Made by a program: the position numbers and the translations under genes. A stretch of 64,000 nt of DNA from Pseudopedobacter sp965218985 (GTDB lineage Bacteria; Bacteroidota; Bacteroidia; Sphingobacteriales; Sphingobacteriaceae), in the NCBI GenBank assembly GCA_965218985.1, contig CBDCMP010000007.1, positions 2,728,001 through 2,792,000 of the forward strand. The letters run 5' to 3'. The notes under the pieces are model-generated. The model saw nothing but the letters and a program-made list of their open reading frames with translations, was not told the origin of the DNA and made no database searches. Shown here one piece after another: positions 8,919-18,180 of the stretch; position 1 is the first letter of the stretch; each line of letters begins with the position of its first letter.

Positions 8919-10276
8919 TGATAGAACTGGCACATATAAAAAGAGTTTACCTCATCGGTATCGGCGGTATCGGGATGAGTGGCCTTGCCCGTTATTTTCA
9001 GCATAAAGGTTTAGTAGTTTGTGGATATGACAAAACCAGCACAGCTCTCACATTGGCTTTGAAAAATGAAGGTATTTGTATCATTTATGAAGATACTGCA
9101 TCTTTGATTCCTATTTCATTTCAACAAGCAGACGGAGCAACGCTCATCATTTATACGCCGGCCGTGCCTGCAGAGAGCCAGATTTTAAATTATTTTAAAA
9201 GTAAAGGTTTTGCTATTCATAAAAGATCAGAGGTTTTAGGTTTGATCTCTAAAGGAATGTTCTGCATTGCGGTTGCAGGCACTCATGGTAAAACTACCAC
9301 CAGTTGCCTGATAGCTCATTTATTGCGGGTTGGAGGCGTGCAATGTTCTGCTTTCTTAGGAGGAATCAGCAGTAATTATCAAAGTAATCTATTAATTGGA
9401 AACAGCAGCGTGATGGTGGTGGAGGCAGATGAATATGATCGTTCTTTTTTAAGATTACATCCTGATTTGGCGGTCATCACCTCTATGGATGCTGATCATC
9501 TGGATATTTACGGAGAGGAGAAGCAGTTACAGGAGTCATTCAGGTTATTCGTCCGCCAGGTAAAACCGGATGGGAAATTGATATTTAAGAAGAATCTCCC
9601 ATTAGAGAATGGGAGAACCTATAGCATTGAGCAAGATGCAGATGCTGTAGGGTTTAACATCAGGATTGAAGAAGGCAAGTTCTATTTTGATTTTAAAAAT
9701 GCCGGTTTGTTGATGGAAGGCCTGGAATTTGGGCTACCTGGTCAGCACAATATTGAAAATGCGGTGGCAGCGATTGAAGTTGCTTTATCCATGAGAATTA
9801 CGCCCGATGAAATCCGCGAAGGATTAACCTCTTTTAAAGGAGTGAAGAGACGGTTTGAGTATCAGGTTCAGCAACAGGATCGCATTTATATTGATGATTA
9901 CGCCCATCACCCTGAAGAGCTGAAGGCTTGTTTCAAAGCAGTGAGATCTTTATATCCAGATAAAAAACTGACAGTGATTTTTCAACCTCATCTTTATACC
10001 AGAACAAGGGATTTTGTAAAAGATTTCATTTCGGTTTTAAGCACCGCTGACGAGCTTTTATTGCTGGAGATTTATCCGGCAAGAGAATTGCCAATTGAAG
10101 GCGTTAATAGTCAGATGCTTGCCAATGGAATGGATGTGGATAAAGTGCGTGTTTGTGGAAAAGAAGAAGTCTTACAGATCATTAAAAATGAAAAACCTGA
10201 GCTACTTTTAACAGTTGGGGCAGGAGACATAGATACACTGGTTAATCCTTTAAAAAATATGATGCAACATGCTTAA
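8918..10276 (+). CDS. murC: UDP-N-acetylmuramate:L-alanine ligase MurC
   Basis: Cytoplasmic Mur ligase attaching L-Ala to UDP-MurNAc, the first amino-acid step. The N-terminal nucleotide-sensing motif GIGGIGMSGLA begins near residue 14; the ATP loop AGTHGKTTT is at 120-128; VVEADEYDRSFL and the C-terminal DDYAHHPEEL motif are the expected MurC signatures. Overlaps murG by one base and ftsQ by eight bases. 452 residues is family-typical. Confidence 0.96.
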   Translation: MIELAHIKRVYLIGIGGIGMSGLARYFQHKGLVVCGYDKTSTALTLALKNEGICIIYEDTASLIPISFQQADGATLIIYTPAVPAESQILNYFKSKGFAIHKRSEVLGLISKGMFCIAVAGTHGKTTTSCLIAHLLRVGGVQCSAFLGGISSNYQSNLLIGNSSVMVVEADEYDRSFLRLHPDLAVITSMDADHLDIYGEEKQLQESFRLFVRQVKPDGKLIFKKNLPLENGRTYSIEQDADAVGFNIRIEEGKFYFDFKNAGLLMEGLEFGLPGQHNIENAVAAIEVALSMRITPDEIREGLTSFKGVKRRFEYQVQQQDRIYIDDYAHHPEELKACFKAVRSLYPDKKLTVIFQPHLYTRTRDFVKDFISVLSTADELLLLEIYPARELPIEGVNSQMLANGMDVDKVRVCGKEEVLQIIKNEKPELLLTVGAGDIDTLVNPLKNMMQHA

Positions 10277-11132
10277 AAAGATCGATTGGAGAGCAGTTTT
10301 AACCACATTTATTTGGATGTTAAGTCTAAGTGGCCTGGTGGTGCTGATGAGTTTCATTGAGATTAAAAAATCAGAAACCACTTGCGCCAAGGTTGAAGTG
10401 ATTTTACCAGGCAACCAATTTTTTATAGAAAGGGCCGAAGTGGATGAGATTTTAAAGGAGAAGAATGGTTTATTGATGGGCAGAAGACTAAGCGGAATTA
10501 ATATTCAAACATTGGAAGACAAGTTGAAGGCCAATCCATTTATTGAATATGCTAAAGTTTATGCAGATATGGATGGCGTAATTCATGCCGACATTAAGCA
10601 AAGAGTGCCAGTGTTAAGGGTGCTCAATAGAGCTGGCCAGGATTTTTACATTGATCAAAATGGATTGAAAATCCCATTGTCTGATCATTTTACCGCCAGA
10701 GTTCTGGTAGCTAACGGGGCGATTTCGGAAGGCTTCTCTGGCAAGGTGGATACATTGAGAACAGATTTGGGGAGGGGGCTTTTCACCACTGCTAAATATA
10801 TAGACGCCGATACACTTTGGAGTGAACAAATAGTGCAGATGTACGTGAATGATCATCAGGACATAGAGTTGGTTCCTAGGGTTGGTAAACAGAAAATCAT
10901 ATTGGGAGATGCCAGCAATGTGAAAGAAAAATTTAGAAACTTGTTACTTTTTTATAAGAAAGCATTGCCGAAAGTTGGTTGGGACAGGTATAGCACCATT
11001 AATCTGAAATTTGATGGACAAATTGTTTGCGAAAGAAGGGATTCCAGCTTGACACATCGGGCGGTACCTGTGCCAATTCAAAGAGATAGTATGAAAACAG
11101 AAATAAAAGATTCAATAAAAAATATACTTTAA
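10269..11132 (+). CDS. ftsQ: Cell division protein FtsQ
   Basis: Single-pass (type II) divisome protein. A short basic N-terminus and one membrane segment (about residues 11-29, LTTFIWMLSLSGLVVLMSF) precede a periplasmic POTRA-like region (about 40-115) and a beta domain. Sequence conservation of FtsQ is low, so identity rests mainly on size (287), topology and position between murC and ftsA. The last ~30 residues are charged and poorly conserved. It overlaps murC by eight bases and ends one base before ftsA. Confidence 0.88.
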   Translation: MLKKIDWRAVLTTFIWMLSLSGLVVLMSFIEIKKSETTCAKVEVILPGNQFFIERAEVDEILKEKNGLLMGRRLSGINIQTLEDKLKANPFIEYAKVYADMDGVIHADIKQRVPVLRVLNRAGQDFYIDQNGLKIPLSDHFTARVLVANGAISEGFSGKVDTLRTDLGRGLFTTAKYIDADTLWSEQIVQMYVNDHQDIELVPRVGKQKIILGDASNVKEKFRNLLLFYKKALPKVGWDRYSTINLKFDGQIVCERRDSSLTHRAVPVPIQRDSMKTEIKDSIKNIL

Positions 11133-11133
11133 T

Positions 11134-12480
11134 ATGGAAAAAGGTAGCACAAAACAATCAAAAAGCTCATCCATAGTAGTTGGTCTCGATATCGGTACCA
11201 CAAAGATTTGTGTGATAGTGGGCAGGAGGAATGAACACGGTAAGATAGAAGTGTTAGGTTTAGGTAAGGCAGAGTCTGCCGGGGTCACTCGCGGAGTGGT
11301 CTCTAATATCGCAAAAACAGTGAAAGGGATTTTACAAGCTGTGGAGGAAGGGAGCACACAATCAAATGTAGATGTGAAGATAGTGAGTGTGGGTATCGCA
11401 GGTCAGCATATCAAAAGCCTGCAACACCGCGGAATTCTTACCAGAAAGGATTTGAGCAATGAGATCAATAAAAGAGATATCGACCGCCTGATAGATGATA
11501 TGTATAAACTGGCGATGAACCCGGGTGAAGAGATCATTCATGTGCTCCCTCAGGAGTTCACTGTGGATAATGAGCCTGGAATTAAAGATCCTGTTGGAAT
11601 GGCAGGCGTAAGGCTGGAAGCCAACTTTCACATCATCACCGGACAGGTCACTGCGATTAAAAATATTATGAAATGTGTGGATCAGGGTGGATTGGAGACC
11701 CAAGACCTGATTTTAGAGCCTTTGGCATCGTCAGAATCTGTCTTAAGTGAAGAGGAGAAAGAAGCCGGTGTGGTGTTGGTGGATATAGGTGGTGGAACCA
11801 CTGATGTGGCGATTTTTCATGAAGGAATCATCAGACATACCGCTGTCATTCCTTTTGGAGGTAACAGTGTGACCGAAGATATCAGAGAAGGTTGTGCCGT
11901 GATGCGTAACCAGGCGGAACTGTTGAAAGTGAAATTTGGATCTGCCTTAGCCGAAGAGAACAAGGAAAATGAAATCATTTGTGTGCCCGGCTTAAGAGGC
12001 CGAGATCCTAAAGAGATATCGGTAAAGAATTTGGCTTTTGTGATTCAGGCTCGCATGGAAGAGATCATTGATCATGTACATTATGAGATTAAATCCTCAG
12101 GTTACGAGAAAAAACTCATTGGTGGAATTGTGGTGACAGGCGGAGGGGCTTTATTAAGACATTTGCCTCAATTAATAGAATATGTCACTGGCTTGGATTG
12201 CCGCGTAGGTTATCCCAATGAACATCTGGCAAAAAATGAAAACCTTCCGAAGAATGTTTATGAGGACTTAAAAAGCCCGATGTATGCAACAGGTATTGGC
12301 TTGTTGATTAAAGGTATAGAGAAAGTGGAGAACGAAGCTCAAAAAGATAGCTACTCCTCAGGCGAAGTGAAGTCAACGCTGGATAGTCCAAGAAAAAGTC
12401 GTGGCTTGTTTGCTTCCTTATTGGAAGGGACTAAGAAATTCATCAAGGATGATATTTCTGATCAGGACTTTTTAAAGTAG
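11134..12480 (+). CDS. ftsA: Cell division protein FtsA
   Basis: Actin-like ATPase that tethers FtsZ to the membrane and recruits the divisome. The phosphate-1 motif VVGLDIGTTKICVIVG starts near residue 16, phosphate-2 VVLVDIGGGTTDVAIF near 215, and the adenosine motif GGIVVTGGGALLRH near 330. A C-terminal tail after about residue 390 ends with basic and hydrophobic residues (GLFASLLEGTKKFIKD) that may form the membrane-targeting amphipathic helix. 448 residues. It is followed not by ftsZ directly but by a 126-base gap with DnaA-box-like motifs. Confidence 0.95.
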   Translation: MEKGSTKQSKSSSIVVGLDIGTTKICVIVGRRNEHGKIEVLGLGKAESAGVTRGVVSNIAKTVKGILQAVEEGSTQSNVDVKIVSVGIAGQHIKSLQHRGILTRKDLSNEINKRDIDRLIDDMYKLAMNPGEEIIHVLPQEFTVDNEPGIKDPVGMAGVRLEANFHIITGQVTAIKNIMKCVDQGGLETQDLILEPLASSESVLSEEEKEAGVVLVDIGGGTTDVAIFHEGIIRHTAVIPFGGNSVTEDIREGCAVMRNQAELLKVKFGSALAEENKENEIICVPGLRGRDPKEISVKNLAFVIQARMEEIIDHVHYEIKSSGYEKKLIGGIVVTGGGALLRHLPQLIEYVTGLDCRVGYPNEHLAKNENLPKNVYEDLKSPMYATGIGLLIKGIEKVENEAQKDSYSSGEVKSTLDSPRKSRGLFASLLEGTKKFIKDDISDQDFLK

Positions 12481-12606
12481 TTTTCAACAAAAACCAAGTT
12501 TTCCACACTATTAACAATTGTGGATAACTAATGTGGAAAATTTTATATTATTACAAGAAGGAATAAAGTCATAATTATAAAAACTTACTAACTGATAATT
12601 AAGGAT
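12481..12606. promoter_or_regulatory. ftsA-ftsZ gap with a cluster of DnaA-box-like motifs and an AT-rich stretch
   Basis: Three close matches to the DnaA box lie within 42 bases: TTTTCCACA at 12499-12507 (plus), TTATCCACA on the minus strand at 12519-12527 (a perfect match to the classical box), and TTTTCCACA on the minus strand at 12532-12540. A weaker TTTTCAACA is at 12481-12489. The following ~65 bases are strongly A+T rich. It could be a DnaA-responsive ftsZ promoter, a DnaA reservoir or part of a replication origin. The motifs are seen; the function is inferred. Confidence 0.6.
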
Positions 12607-14220
12607 ATGCAGTTTGAAATGTTAAAAGAAAAGTCATCAATCATCAAAGTCATTGGTGTGGGAGGTGGCGGAGGTAATGCAGTGAATCACATGTACAGAC
12701 AAGGGATCACGGGTGTTGATTTCATTATTTGTAACACAGATGCACAGGCTTTAGAATTAAGTCCAATTCCTAACAAGGTGCAATTAGGAGCTAGTTTAAC
12801 TGAAGGAATGGGGGCAGGCTCGATACCGGAAGTGGGTAAAAACTCTGCTATTGAAAATATTGATGATCTGAAAGACATGCTGGGCTCAAACACCCGAATG
12901 CTTTTCATCACTGCCGGGATGGGTGGAGGAACCGGAACCGGGGCAAGTCCCATCATTGCCAAAGCGGCCAAAGAATTGGATATTCTTACCGTGGCTATCA
13001 TCACCACTCCTTTTTCTTTTGAAGGAAAAAGAAGGAAAATGCAGGCTGAGGAAGGTTTAGAGGAGTTAAAGAAATATGTGGATTCTTATCTCGTGATTTC
13101 AAATGATCGCCTGAGGGAGATATTCGGAAATTTGACACTGGGATCAGCTTTCGGTCAGGCCGATGATATTTTAACCACCGCTGCAAAAGGTATTGCAGAA
13201 ATCATCACGGTACCAGGTTATATCAACGTGGATTTCAAAGATGTCCGCACTGTAATGAAAGATAGCGGGGTGGCCATCATGGGAAGTTTTTCAGCTGAAG
13301 GTGAGAACAGAGCCTTAAAAGCGGTTGAAGGCGCATTATCTTCCCCATTATTAAAAGATAACGAAATAGAAGGAGCCAGATATATATTATTGAATATCAG
13401 TTCTGGCGAGAAAGAGGTAACGATGGATGAAGTGAGTGTCATCACAGATTTCATTCAGGAACAGGCGGGGTTATCTGCAGATTTGATATGGGGTAACTGC
13501 AATGATGCAGATTTAGGAGATAACATCTCTGTGACCATCATCGCTACTGGGTTTCAAACCCAGGAAGAAAGAGAACAAACCAAACAAAGCCAGCCGAAAA
13601 AGCAATTTTTAACCACTGAGACTCCCTTGATAAAACCGATCAATGAATTCTCTAAAAAAGCCACTCCGGCAGAAGCCGAACAAACTGAAAAGCATCCGGA
13701 ACCGGTGATGAAGTCTGAGGAAAAACCTGTTGCACAAGCTAATTTGTTCGCAGACATGTTCAAATCTAAAACGGATAGCAAGGGCGTTTCTGATGAAGAA
13801 GTGGTTAAGCATCAATTGTTTGAAGAGGAGAAAGAGGAAGAAATCAAAGAAGTTGATGATTTTGGATTTAACTTAAAAATATCAGAATCTGAATTCTCAA
13901 GTCCTGCCATAGTGGAAGAGGAAATGACTTCAGAAGATCCTGTTAATGAAGATGATAACAAAACTGACGCTTCCGTGGAGGAACAACTGCGCAAATCGAA
14001 GGAACGTATTTTGAAACTTAAAGAATTGAGTACAAAATTACGTTCGACAAGTGGTTTGCAGGAGCTGGAGAATATTCCGGCTTATAAAAGAAAACAAATG
14101 GAACTTAAAGAAGTTCCTCACTCCTCGGAATCACAGGTTTCCAGATTCACGCTAAGCAGTGAAGATGGGCAGACAGAGATAAGACCCAACAATTCTTTCT
14201 TGCATGATAATGTAGATTAA
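12607..14220 (+). CDS. ftsZ: Cell division protein FtsZ with long C-terminal linker
   Basis: Tubulin-like GTPase forming the Z-ring. The N-terminal GVGGGGGNAVNHM and the tubulin signature GGGTGTG (residues 106-112) bind GTP; the synergy-loop region with NISSGEKEVTMDE and NDADLGDNISVTIIATGF follows. The globular core ends near residue 320. About 215 further residues are acidic, low-complexity and coiled-coil-like, giving 537 residues against ~380 in enteric bacteria; long tails are usual in Bacteroidota. The protein ends NNSFLHDNVD; I did not recognise a standard FtsA-binding C-terminal peptide. Followed by a strong terminator. Confidence 0.96.
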   Translation: MQFEMLKEKSSIIKVIGVGGGGGNAVNHMYRQGITGVDFIICNTDAQALELSPIPNKVQLGASLTEGMGAGSIPEVGKNSAIENIDDLKDMLGSNTRMLFITAGMGGGTGTGASPIIAKAAKELDILTVAIITTPFSFEGKRRKMQAEEGLEELKKYVDSYLVISNDRLREIFGNLTLGSAFGQADDILTTAAKGIAEIITVPGYINVDFKDVRTVMKDSGVAIMGSFSAEGENRALKAVEGALSSPLLKDNEIEGARYILLNISSGEKEVTMDEVSVITDFIQEQAGLSADLIWGNCNDADLGDNISVTIIATGFQTQEEREQTKQSQPKKQFLTTETPLIKPINEFSKKATPAEAEQTEKHPEPVMKSEEKPVAQANLFADMFKSKTDSKGVSDEEVVKHQLFEEEKEEEIKEVDDFGFNLKISESEFSSPAIVEEEMTSEDPVNEDDNKTDASVEEQLRKSKERILKLKELSTKLRSTSGLQELENIPAYKRKQMELKEVPHSSESQVSRFTLSSEDGQTEIRPNNSFLHDNVD

Positions 14221-14240
14221 CCTGTTAATAATTAGATGAT

Positions 14241-14278
14241 AAAGCCATTCTATTGTCAGAATGGCTTTACTATTTTAA
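14241..14278 (+). terminator. Intrinsic terminator after ftsZ
   Basis: A perfect 11-bp inverted repeat, AAAGCCATTCT (14241-14251) and its complement (14258-14268), encloses a 6-base loop and is followed by a short T-rich run. It closes the dcw cluster, 20 bases after the ftsZ stop. Confidence 0.85.
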
Positions 14279-14293
14279 CTAAGGTCGAACTGT

Positions 14294-14325
14294 TTTGTTA
14301 ATCATAGACAGAAAGACTAAATTTG
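14294..14325 (+). promoter_or_regulatory. Bacteroidota-type promoter of the spt-like gene
   Basis: The -7 element TAAATTTG (14318-14325) matches TAnnTTTG, and TTTG at 14294-14297 lies 20 bases upstream as the -33 element. Transcription would begin near 14330, which rules out the in-frame TTG at 14323 as a translation start. Confidence 0.7.
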
Positions 14326-14367
14326 CAGGGTTTTTTGAATAGCATACACATATATAAAAATAATAAT

Positions 14368-15609
14368 TTGGATATTTTTGAGAAGATAGCAAAGAACATG
14401 GGGCCGCTTGGTCAGCACCAAAAATGGTCTCATGGATATTTCTCTTTCCCAAAATTGGAGGGAGAGATTGCACCTCACATGAATTTTAGAGGGAAAGAAC
14501 ACCTGGTTTGGAGTTTAAATAACTATTTAGGTTTAGCCAATCATCCCGAAGTGAGAGCAGCTGATGCAAAAGCTGCTTTAGATTATGGAATGGCCTATCC
14601 AATGGGTGCCAGGATGATGTCTGGCAACTCCAGTCATCATGAGGCTTTAGAACAAGCTTTGGCAGAATTCACAGGTTTTGAAGATTCATTTCTTTTAAAT
14701 TATGGCTATCAGGGAATCATGTCGGCCATAGATGCCTTAGTGGATAGAAACGATGTCATTGTTTATGATGCTGAATCACATGCTTGTATTATTGATGGCG
14801 TTCGCTTGCATATGGGTAAACGCTATGTTTACCAACATAATGATATGGATAGCCTTCAGAAGCAATTGGAGCGGGCTACAAAATTAACCGAACAAAGTGG
14901 TGGAGGGATTTTAGTGATCACAGAAGGCGTTTTTGGGATGTCTGGAGCCCAAGGGAAACTTAAAGAAATCGTAGACTTTAAAAGAGATTTCAAATTTCGA
15001 TTGTTGATTGATGATGCACATGGTTTTGGAACTATGGGAGCAACAGGGGCGGGTACTCACGAACATCAGAATTGTATAGATGGCGTTGATGTTTATTTCG
15101 GAACTTTCGCAAAGTCGATGGCTGGTATTGGAGCCTTCATCGCTTCCAATGAGGAAATAACCAATTACCTGAGATACAATATGCGTTCGCAAACCTTTGC
15201 CAAATCATTGCCTATGCCAATGGTGATTGGTTTAAAGAAACGTTTAGAACTGTTGAGAAATAAGCCTGAATTAAGAACTAAATTATGGGACATCGCCAAT
15301 AACTTACAGTCTGGATTAAAAGAGAAAGGGTTTAATATCGGAAGCACCAATTCAGTGGTCACCCCTGTTTTTTTTAAAGGAGAATTGAGTGAAGCTACTG
15401 CGATCACTATGGATTTAAGAGAGAATTATGGGATTTTCTGCTCAATAGTGATCTACCCGGTCATCCCAAAAGGTTTGATCATGCTAAGACTGATTCCGAC
15501 AGCCATGCACACGTTGGAGGATGTAAAAAGAACCGTTGACGCCTTTAGCGAAGTGAGAGAGAAACTGGAGAAAGGCTATTATAAAGATAAAAAAGAAGTC
15601 AACGCTTAA
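14368..15609 (+). CDS. spt: Alpha-oxoamine synthase, probable serine palmitoyltransferase
   Basis: PLP-dependent fold-type I enzyme that condenses an amino acid with an acyl-CoA; in Bacteroidota the serine palmitoyltransferase member starts sphingolipid synthesis. Visible features are the NNYLGLANHPEV substrate-loop region, GARMMSGNSSHHEALE, the cofactor-binding DDAHGFGTMGATG, and the PLP lysine in GTFAKSM (K249 from this start). The chosen start is TTG at 14368 (LDIFEKIAKNMGPLG) because the promoter lies just upstream; ATG 14398 is an alternative. About 413 residues. 2-amino-3-ketobutyrate CoA ligase or 8-amino-7-oxononanoate synthase are the other family options; no biotin or threonine-catabolism genes are nearby. 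Confidence 0.8.
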   Translation: MDIFEKIAKNMGPLGQHQKWSHGYFSFPKLEGEIAPHMNFRGKEHLVWSLNNYLGLANHPEVRAADAKAALDYGMAYPMGARMMSGNSSHHEALEQALAEFTGFEDSFLLNYGYQGIMSAIDALVDRNDVIVYDAESHACIIDGVRLHMGKRYVYQHNDMDSLQKQLERATKLTEQSGGGILVITEGVFGMSGAQGKLKEIVDFKRDFKFRLLIDDAHGFGTMGATGAGTHEHQNCIDGVDVYFGTFAKSMAGIGAFIASNEEITNYLRYNMRSQTFAKSLPMPMVIGLKKRLELLRNKPELRTKLWDIANNLQSGLKEKGFNIGSTNSVVTPVFFKGELSEATAITMDLRENYGIFCSIVIYPVIPKGLIMLRLIPTAMHTLEDVKRTVDAFSEVREKLEKGYYKDKKEVNA

Positions 15610-15625
15610 GATGCCAGAAGTTGAA

Positions 15626-15659
15626 AAACGCCTCTAAATTATTACTAGAGGCATTTTTG
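15626..15659 (+). terminator. Intrinsic terminator after the spt-like gene
   Basis: Stem GCCTCTA (15630-15636) pairs with TAGAGGC (15646-15652) around a 9-base loop and is followed by ATTTTTGT. Flanking AAAA and TTTT extend the stem. Confidence 0.85.
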
Positions 15660-15868
15660 TATATTAACTATATACATATATTTGATTATCAGCATCTTGT
15701 GAGTTTAAGCCAGGTGCTGATATGTTAAATTCTTTAAAATGTGGAAAAAAAAGGCCTGTAGAGCAGATTTTAACCTTTTAAAATATTTTTTTTTACGAAA
15801 AAACATTCTACATTAGCTTAAGTAAGAAAATAATACTAACCATAAAAACTAAAAAGGAGTATTTGAAA
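15660..15868. other. A+T-rich upstream region of the histone-like gene
   Basis: About 210 bases without a coding frame. TACATTAG at 15809-15816 is a one-mismatch version of the -7 promoter element, preceded by long T and A runs. A purine-rich AAAAAGGAG lies 10-18 bases upstream of the start codon at 15869 and is the clearest Shine-Dalgarno-like sequence in this part of the window, consistent with a highly expressed small protein. Confidence 0.45.
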
Positions 15869-16054
15869 ATGAAAAAATTTGAAGAAGTAAAAAAATTAGT
15901 GGCAGAGCTTGAGGGTGATGCTGACAAATTCTACAACAAAGGAAACAGCGCAGCTGGAACAAGAGTGAGAAAAGGCATGCAAGACCTTAAAAATCTTTCG
16001 CAAGCTATCCGTCTTGAGGTTCAAGAGATGAAAAATAAAGAAGCTGGGAAATAA
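15869..16054 (+). CDS. Histone H1-like small basic protein (Hc1-like family)
   Basis: A 61-residue, lysine-rich, all-helical protein starting MKKFEEVKKLV, with the conserved stretch NKGNSAAGTRVRKGMQDLKN. It matches my memory of the small histone H1-like family common in Sphingobacteria and Flavobacteria, thought to bind DNA; the function in these bacteria is not established. A TTG two codons upstream is in frame, but ATG 15869 has the better-placed ribosome-binding sequence. It stands alone between two terminators, so it is a single-gene transcript. Confidence 0.8.
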   Translation: MKKFEEVKKLVAELEGDADKFYNKGNSAAGTRVRKGMQDLKNLSQAIRLEVQEMKNKEAGK

Positions 16055-16073
16055 TTTTATTATTCCTTTTATT

Positions 16074-16112
16074 AAAACCCGTGAGCATCGCTTTCGGGTT
16101 TTTTTTATTTTA
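16074..16112 (+). terminator. Intrinsic terminator after the histone-like gene
   Basis: AAAACCCG (16074-16081) pairs with CGGGTTTT (16095-16102) and is followed by a continuous T run. Confidence 0.88.
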
Positions 16113-16134
16113 GAAACTTTAGTAGATTGGGTTT

Positions 16135-17700
16135 ATGAAATACATCTATTCGGTCTTCTTCCTTTTATTCGCCTACCAACTTCAGGCTCAACAATACGAT
16201 GTCCTAATTAAAAATGCCAGAATTTTAGATGGGACAGGAAATAGTTGGTATAGATCTGATGTCGGGATCAAAGGAAATTTAATTGTTAAGATTGCCCCGG
16301 TGATTGGTGGAAGCGCCACCAAGGTGATTGACGCTAAAAGCATGATTCTTGCTCCCGGTTTCATCGACGTCCATACACATATCGAAGGAGATGAAAAGAA
16401 GACTCCAACTGCACCAAGCTTTATTTATGACGGAGTTACCACGGTGATTACCGGTAACTGCGGATCCTCTCAAACTAACATTAAAAGATATTTGGATTTT
16501 ATTGATTCCGCGAGGTTATCCATCAATGTGGGCGTGTTGATCGGGCATAATGATGTGAGAAAAGCGGTGATGGGCAAAGCCAACCGTGATCCATCAGCAC
16601 AGGAGTTGGAAAAAATGGAAGCTGTAGTGGAGCAGGGAATGAAGGATGGTGCTGTTGGATTATCAACTGGCTTGATTTACATCCCCGGAACTTATACCAA
16701 AACACCTGAGATTGTAGCCCTGGCTAAAGTGGCTTCCAAATACCATGGTATATATGCCACGCATATGCGCAGTGAATCGGATCAAGTCAAAGAAGCCATC
16801 GCGGAAGCTTTAACAGTAGGGAAAGAAGCTGATTTGCCAGTGGAGATTTCTCATTTTAAGATTGGAGGTCAACAGAATTGGGGAGAAAGCGACCAAACTT
16901 TGGAAATGGTGAAGCAAGCCCGTTCAGCAGGAATGGATGTAACCATAGATCAATATCCTTATACGGCAAGCAGCACCTCCATCAGCACCTTAGTTCCTGA
17001 TGATATTTTAGCCGACGGACAGGATTCCATCAATGCAAGGTTAAGTAAACCCGAAATCAGGAAAAAAGCCATTGAAGAAATGCTGGCCAGTTTGAAAAGA
17101 AGAAAGTTGAAGCATTTTGATTACGCCGTGGTAGCTTACTATTCTCCAGACACCTCTTATAACGGAAAAAGTATAGAGGAAATTAATTTAATGCGTGGGG
17201 AGAGGCATAAAGCAAAAGCCGAAGCAGAGACCGTTTTGCAAATCGTTGAGCGTGGTGGAGCAAGTGCCGTTTTTCACGGAATGGGGGAATATGATTTAAA
17301 GAACATCATGAAATATCCTTTTAACATGCCGGCTTGCGATGCAGGCATCAGGGAGTTTGGAGCCGGAATGCCCCATCCGAGAGGGTATGGGACCAATGCC
17401 CGTGTGCTGGGAAAGTATGTGAGAGAAGAAAAGGTAATTAGTTTAGAGGAAGCGATCAGAAGAATGACTTCTTTGCCTGCCCAAAAATTTCAATTGAAAG
17501 ACCGTGGATTGATCAAAGAAGGAATGAAGGCTGATATTGTGATTTTTGATCCTGATAAGGTGATTGATCATTCCACTTATGAGAAGCCTCACGCTTTTTC
17601 CACAGGTTTTGAATATGTTTTGGTAAATGGCGGTTTAACGGTTGATGAAGGAAAGCATACCGGATTGAGAAATGGGGTTGCTTTGAGGCATGCGTATTAA
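16135..17700 (+). CDS. N-acyl-D-amino-acid deacylase family amidohydrolase, exported
   Basis: Zinc amidohydrolase of the D-aminoacylase type, hydrolysing N-acyl-D-amino acids or related amides. A signal peptide (about residues 1-18, ending LQAQ) predicts export to the periplasm. Metal or catalytic motifs are DVHTHIEGD (H80, H82), VITGNCGSS (C109, the family's bridging Cys), YATHMRSE, EISHFK and MPHPRGYGTNARVL. 521 residues is normal. The exact substrate cannot be told from sequence; D-amino-acid-containing peptides from cell-wall turnover are one possibility. It is followed after 11 bases by a HigA-like gene, possibly cotranscribed. Confidence 0.85.
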   Translation: MKYIYSVFFLLFAYQLQAQQYDVLIKNARILDGTGNSWYRSDVGIKGNLIVKIAPVIGGSATKVIDAKSMILAPGFIDVHTHIEGDEKKTPTAPSFIYDGVTTVITGNCGSSQTNIKRYLDFIDSARLSINVGVLIGHNDVRKAVMGKANRDPSAQELEKMEAVVEQGMKDGAVGLSTGLIYIPGTYTKTPEIVALAKVASKYHGIYATHMRSESDQVKEAIAEALTVGKEADLPVEISHFKIGGQQNWGESDQTLEMVKQARSAGMDVTIDQYPYTASSTSISTLVPDDILADGQDSINARLSKPEIRKKAIEEMLASLKRRKLKHFDYAVVAYYSPDTSYNGKSIEEINLMRGERHKAKAEAETVLQIVERGGASAVFHGMGEYDLKNIMKYPFNMPACDAGIREFGAGMPHPRGYGTNARVLGKYVREEKVISLEEAIRRMTSLPAQKFQLKDRGLIKEGMKADIVIFDPDKVIDHSTYEKPHAFSTGFEYVLVNGGLTVDEGKHTGLRNGVALRHAY

Positions 17701-17711
17701 AAATTAAATCT

Positions 17712-18071
17712 ATGTTAAAAGTAATTAAAACAGAAGAAGAATATGAGGATGCTTTAGCTCATGTTTATGAATTGATGCAATTGGATTTAGATACGGACAG
17801 TTCAAAATCTGAAGAGTTAGAGTTGTTTTCTCTGGTAATTGAATACTATGAAATTGCGAATTATCCTATTGCGCCGCCATCCCCCATTGAGGCTATCAAA
17901 TTCAGGTTAGAACAACTTAATAAACCCACCTCAGCACTTTCAGAAATATTGGGAGCCAGGAGCAGGCAATCTGAAATATTAAGTGGCAAAAGAAAATTGA
18001 GCTTAAGTATGATCAGGAAATTGCATGAGGTTTTGGGAATACCTGCTGAGAGTTTGATTGGGGAGTATTGA
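17712..18071 (+). CDS. HigA-like HTH antitoxin/regulator, without a visible toxin partner
   Basis: A 119-residue protein of the HigA/COG5499 type: an acidic N-terminal half (LKVIKTEEEYEDALAHVYELM) and a C-terminal Xre-like helix-turn-helix at about residues 72-115 (SEILGARSRQSEILSGKRKLSLSMIRKLHEVLGIPAE). Such proteins normally repress their own promoter and neutralise a HigB RNase encoded just upstream. Here the upstream neighbour is an amidohydrolase and downstream lie only decayed genes, so it looks like an orphan. A degraded copy of its N-terminus is seen at 23318-23396. Confidence 0.8.
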   Translation: MLKVIKTEEEYEDALAHVYELMQLDLDTDSSKSEELELFSLVIEYYEIANYPIAPPSPIEAIKFRLEQLNKPTSALSEILGARSRQSEILSGKRKLSLSMIRKLHEVLGIPAESLIGEY

Positions 18072-18180
18072 ATTAACATCTAAGAGTTAGTGAAGATATT
18101 TTTAAGATGAGAGAGGAGATTTTTTATTTCAGCCTATGGCAGGATTGATACTGCGTGGGGACGACGGATATGATATAAAA

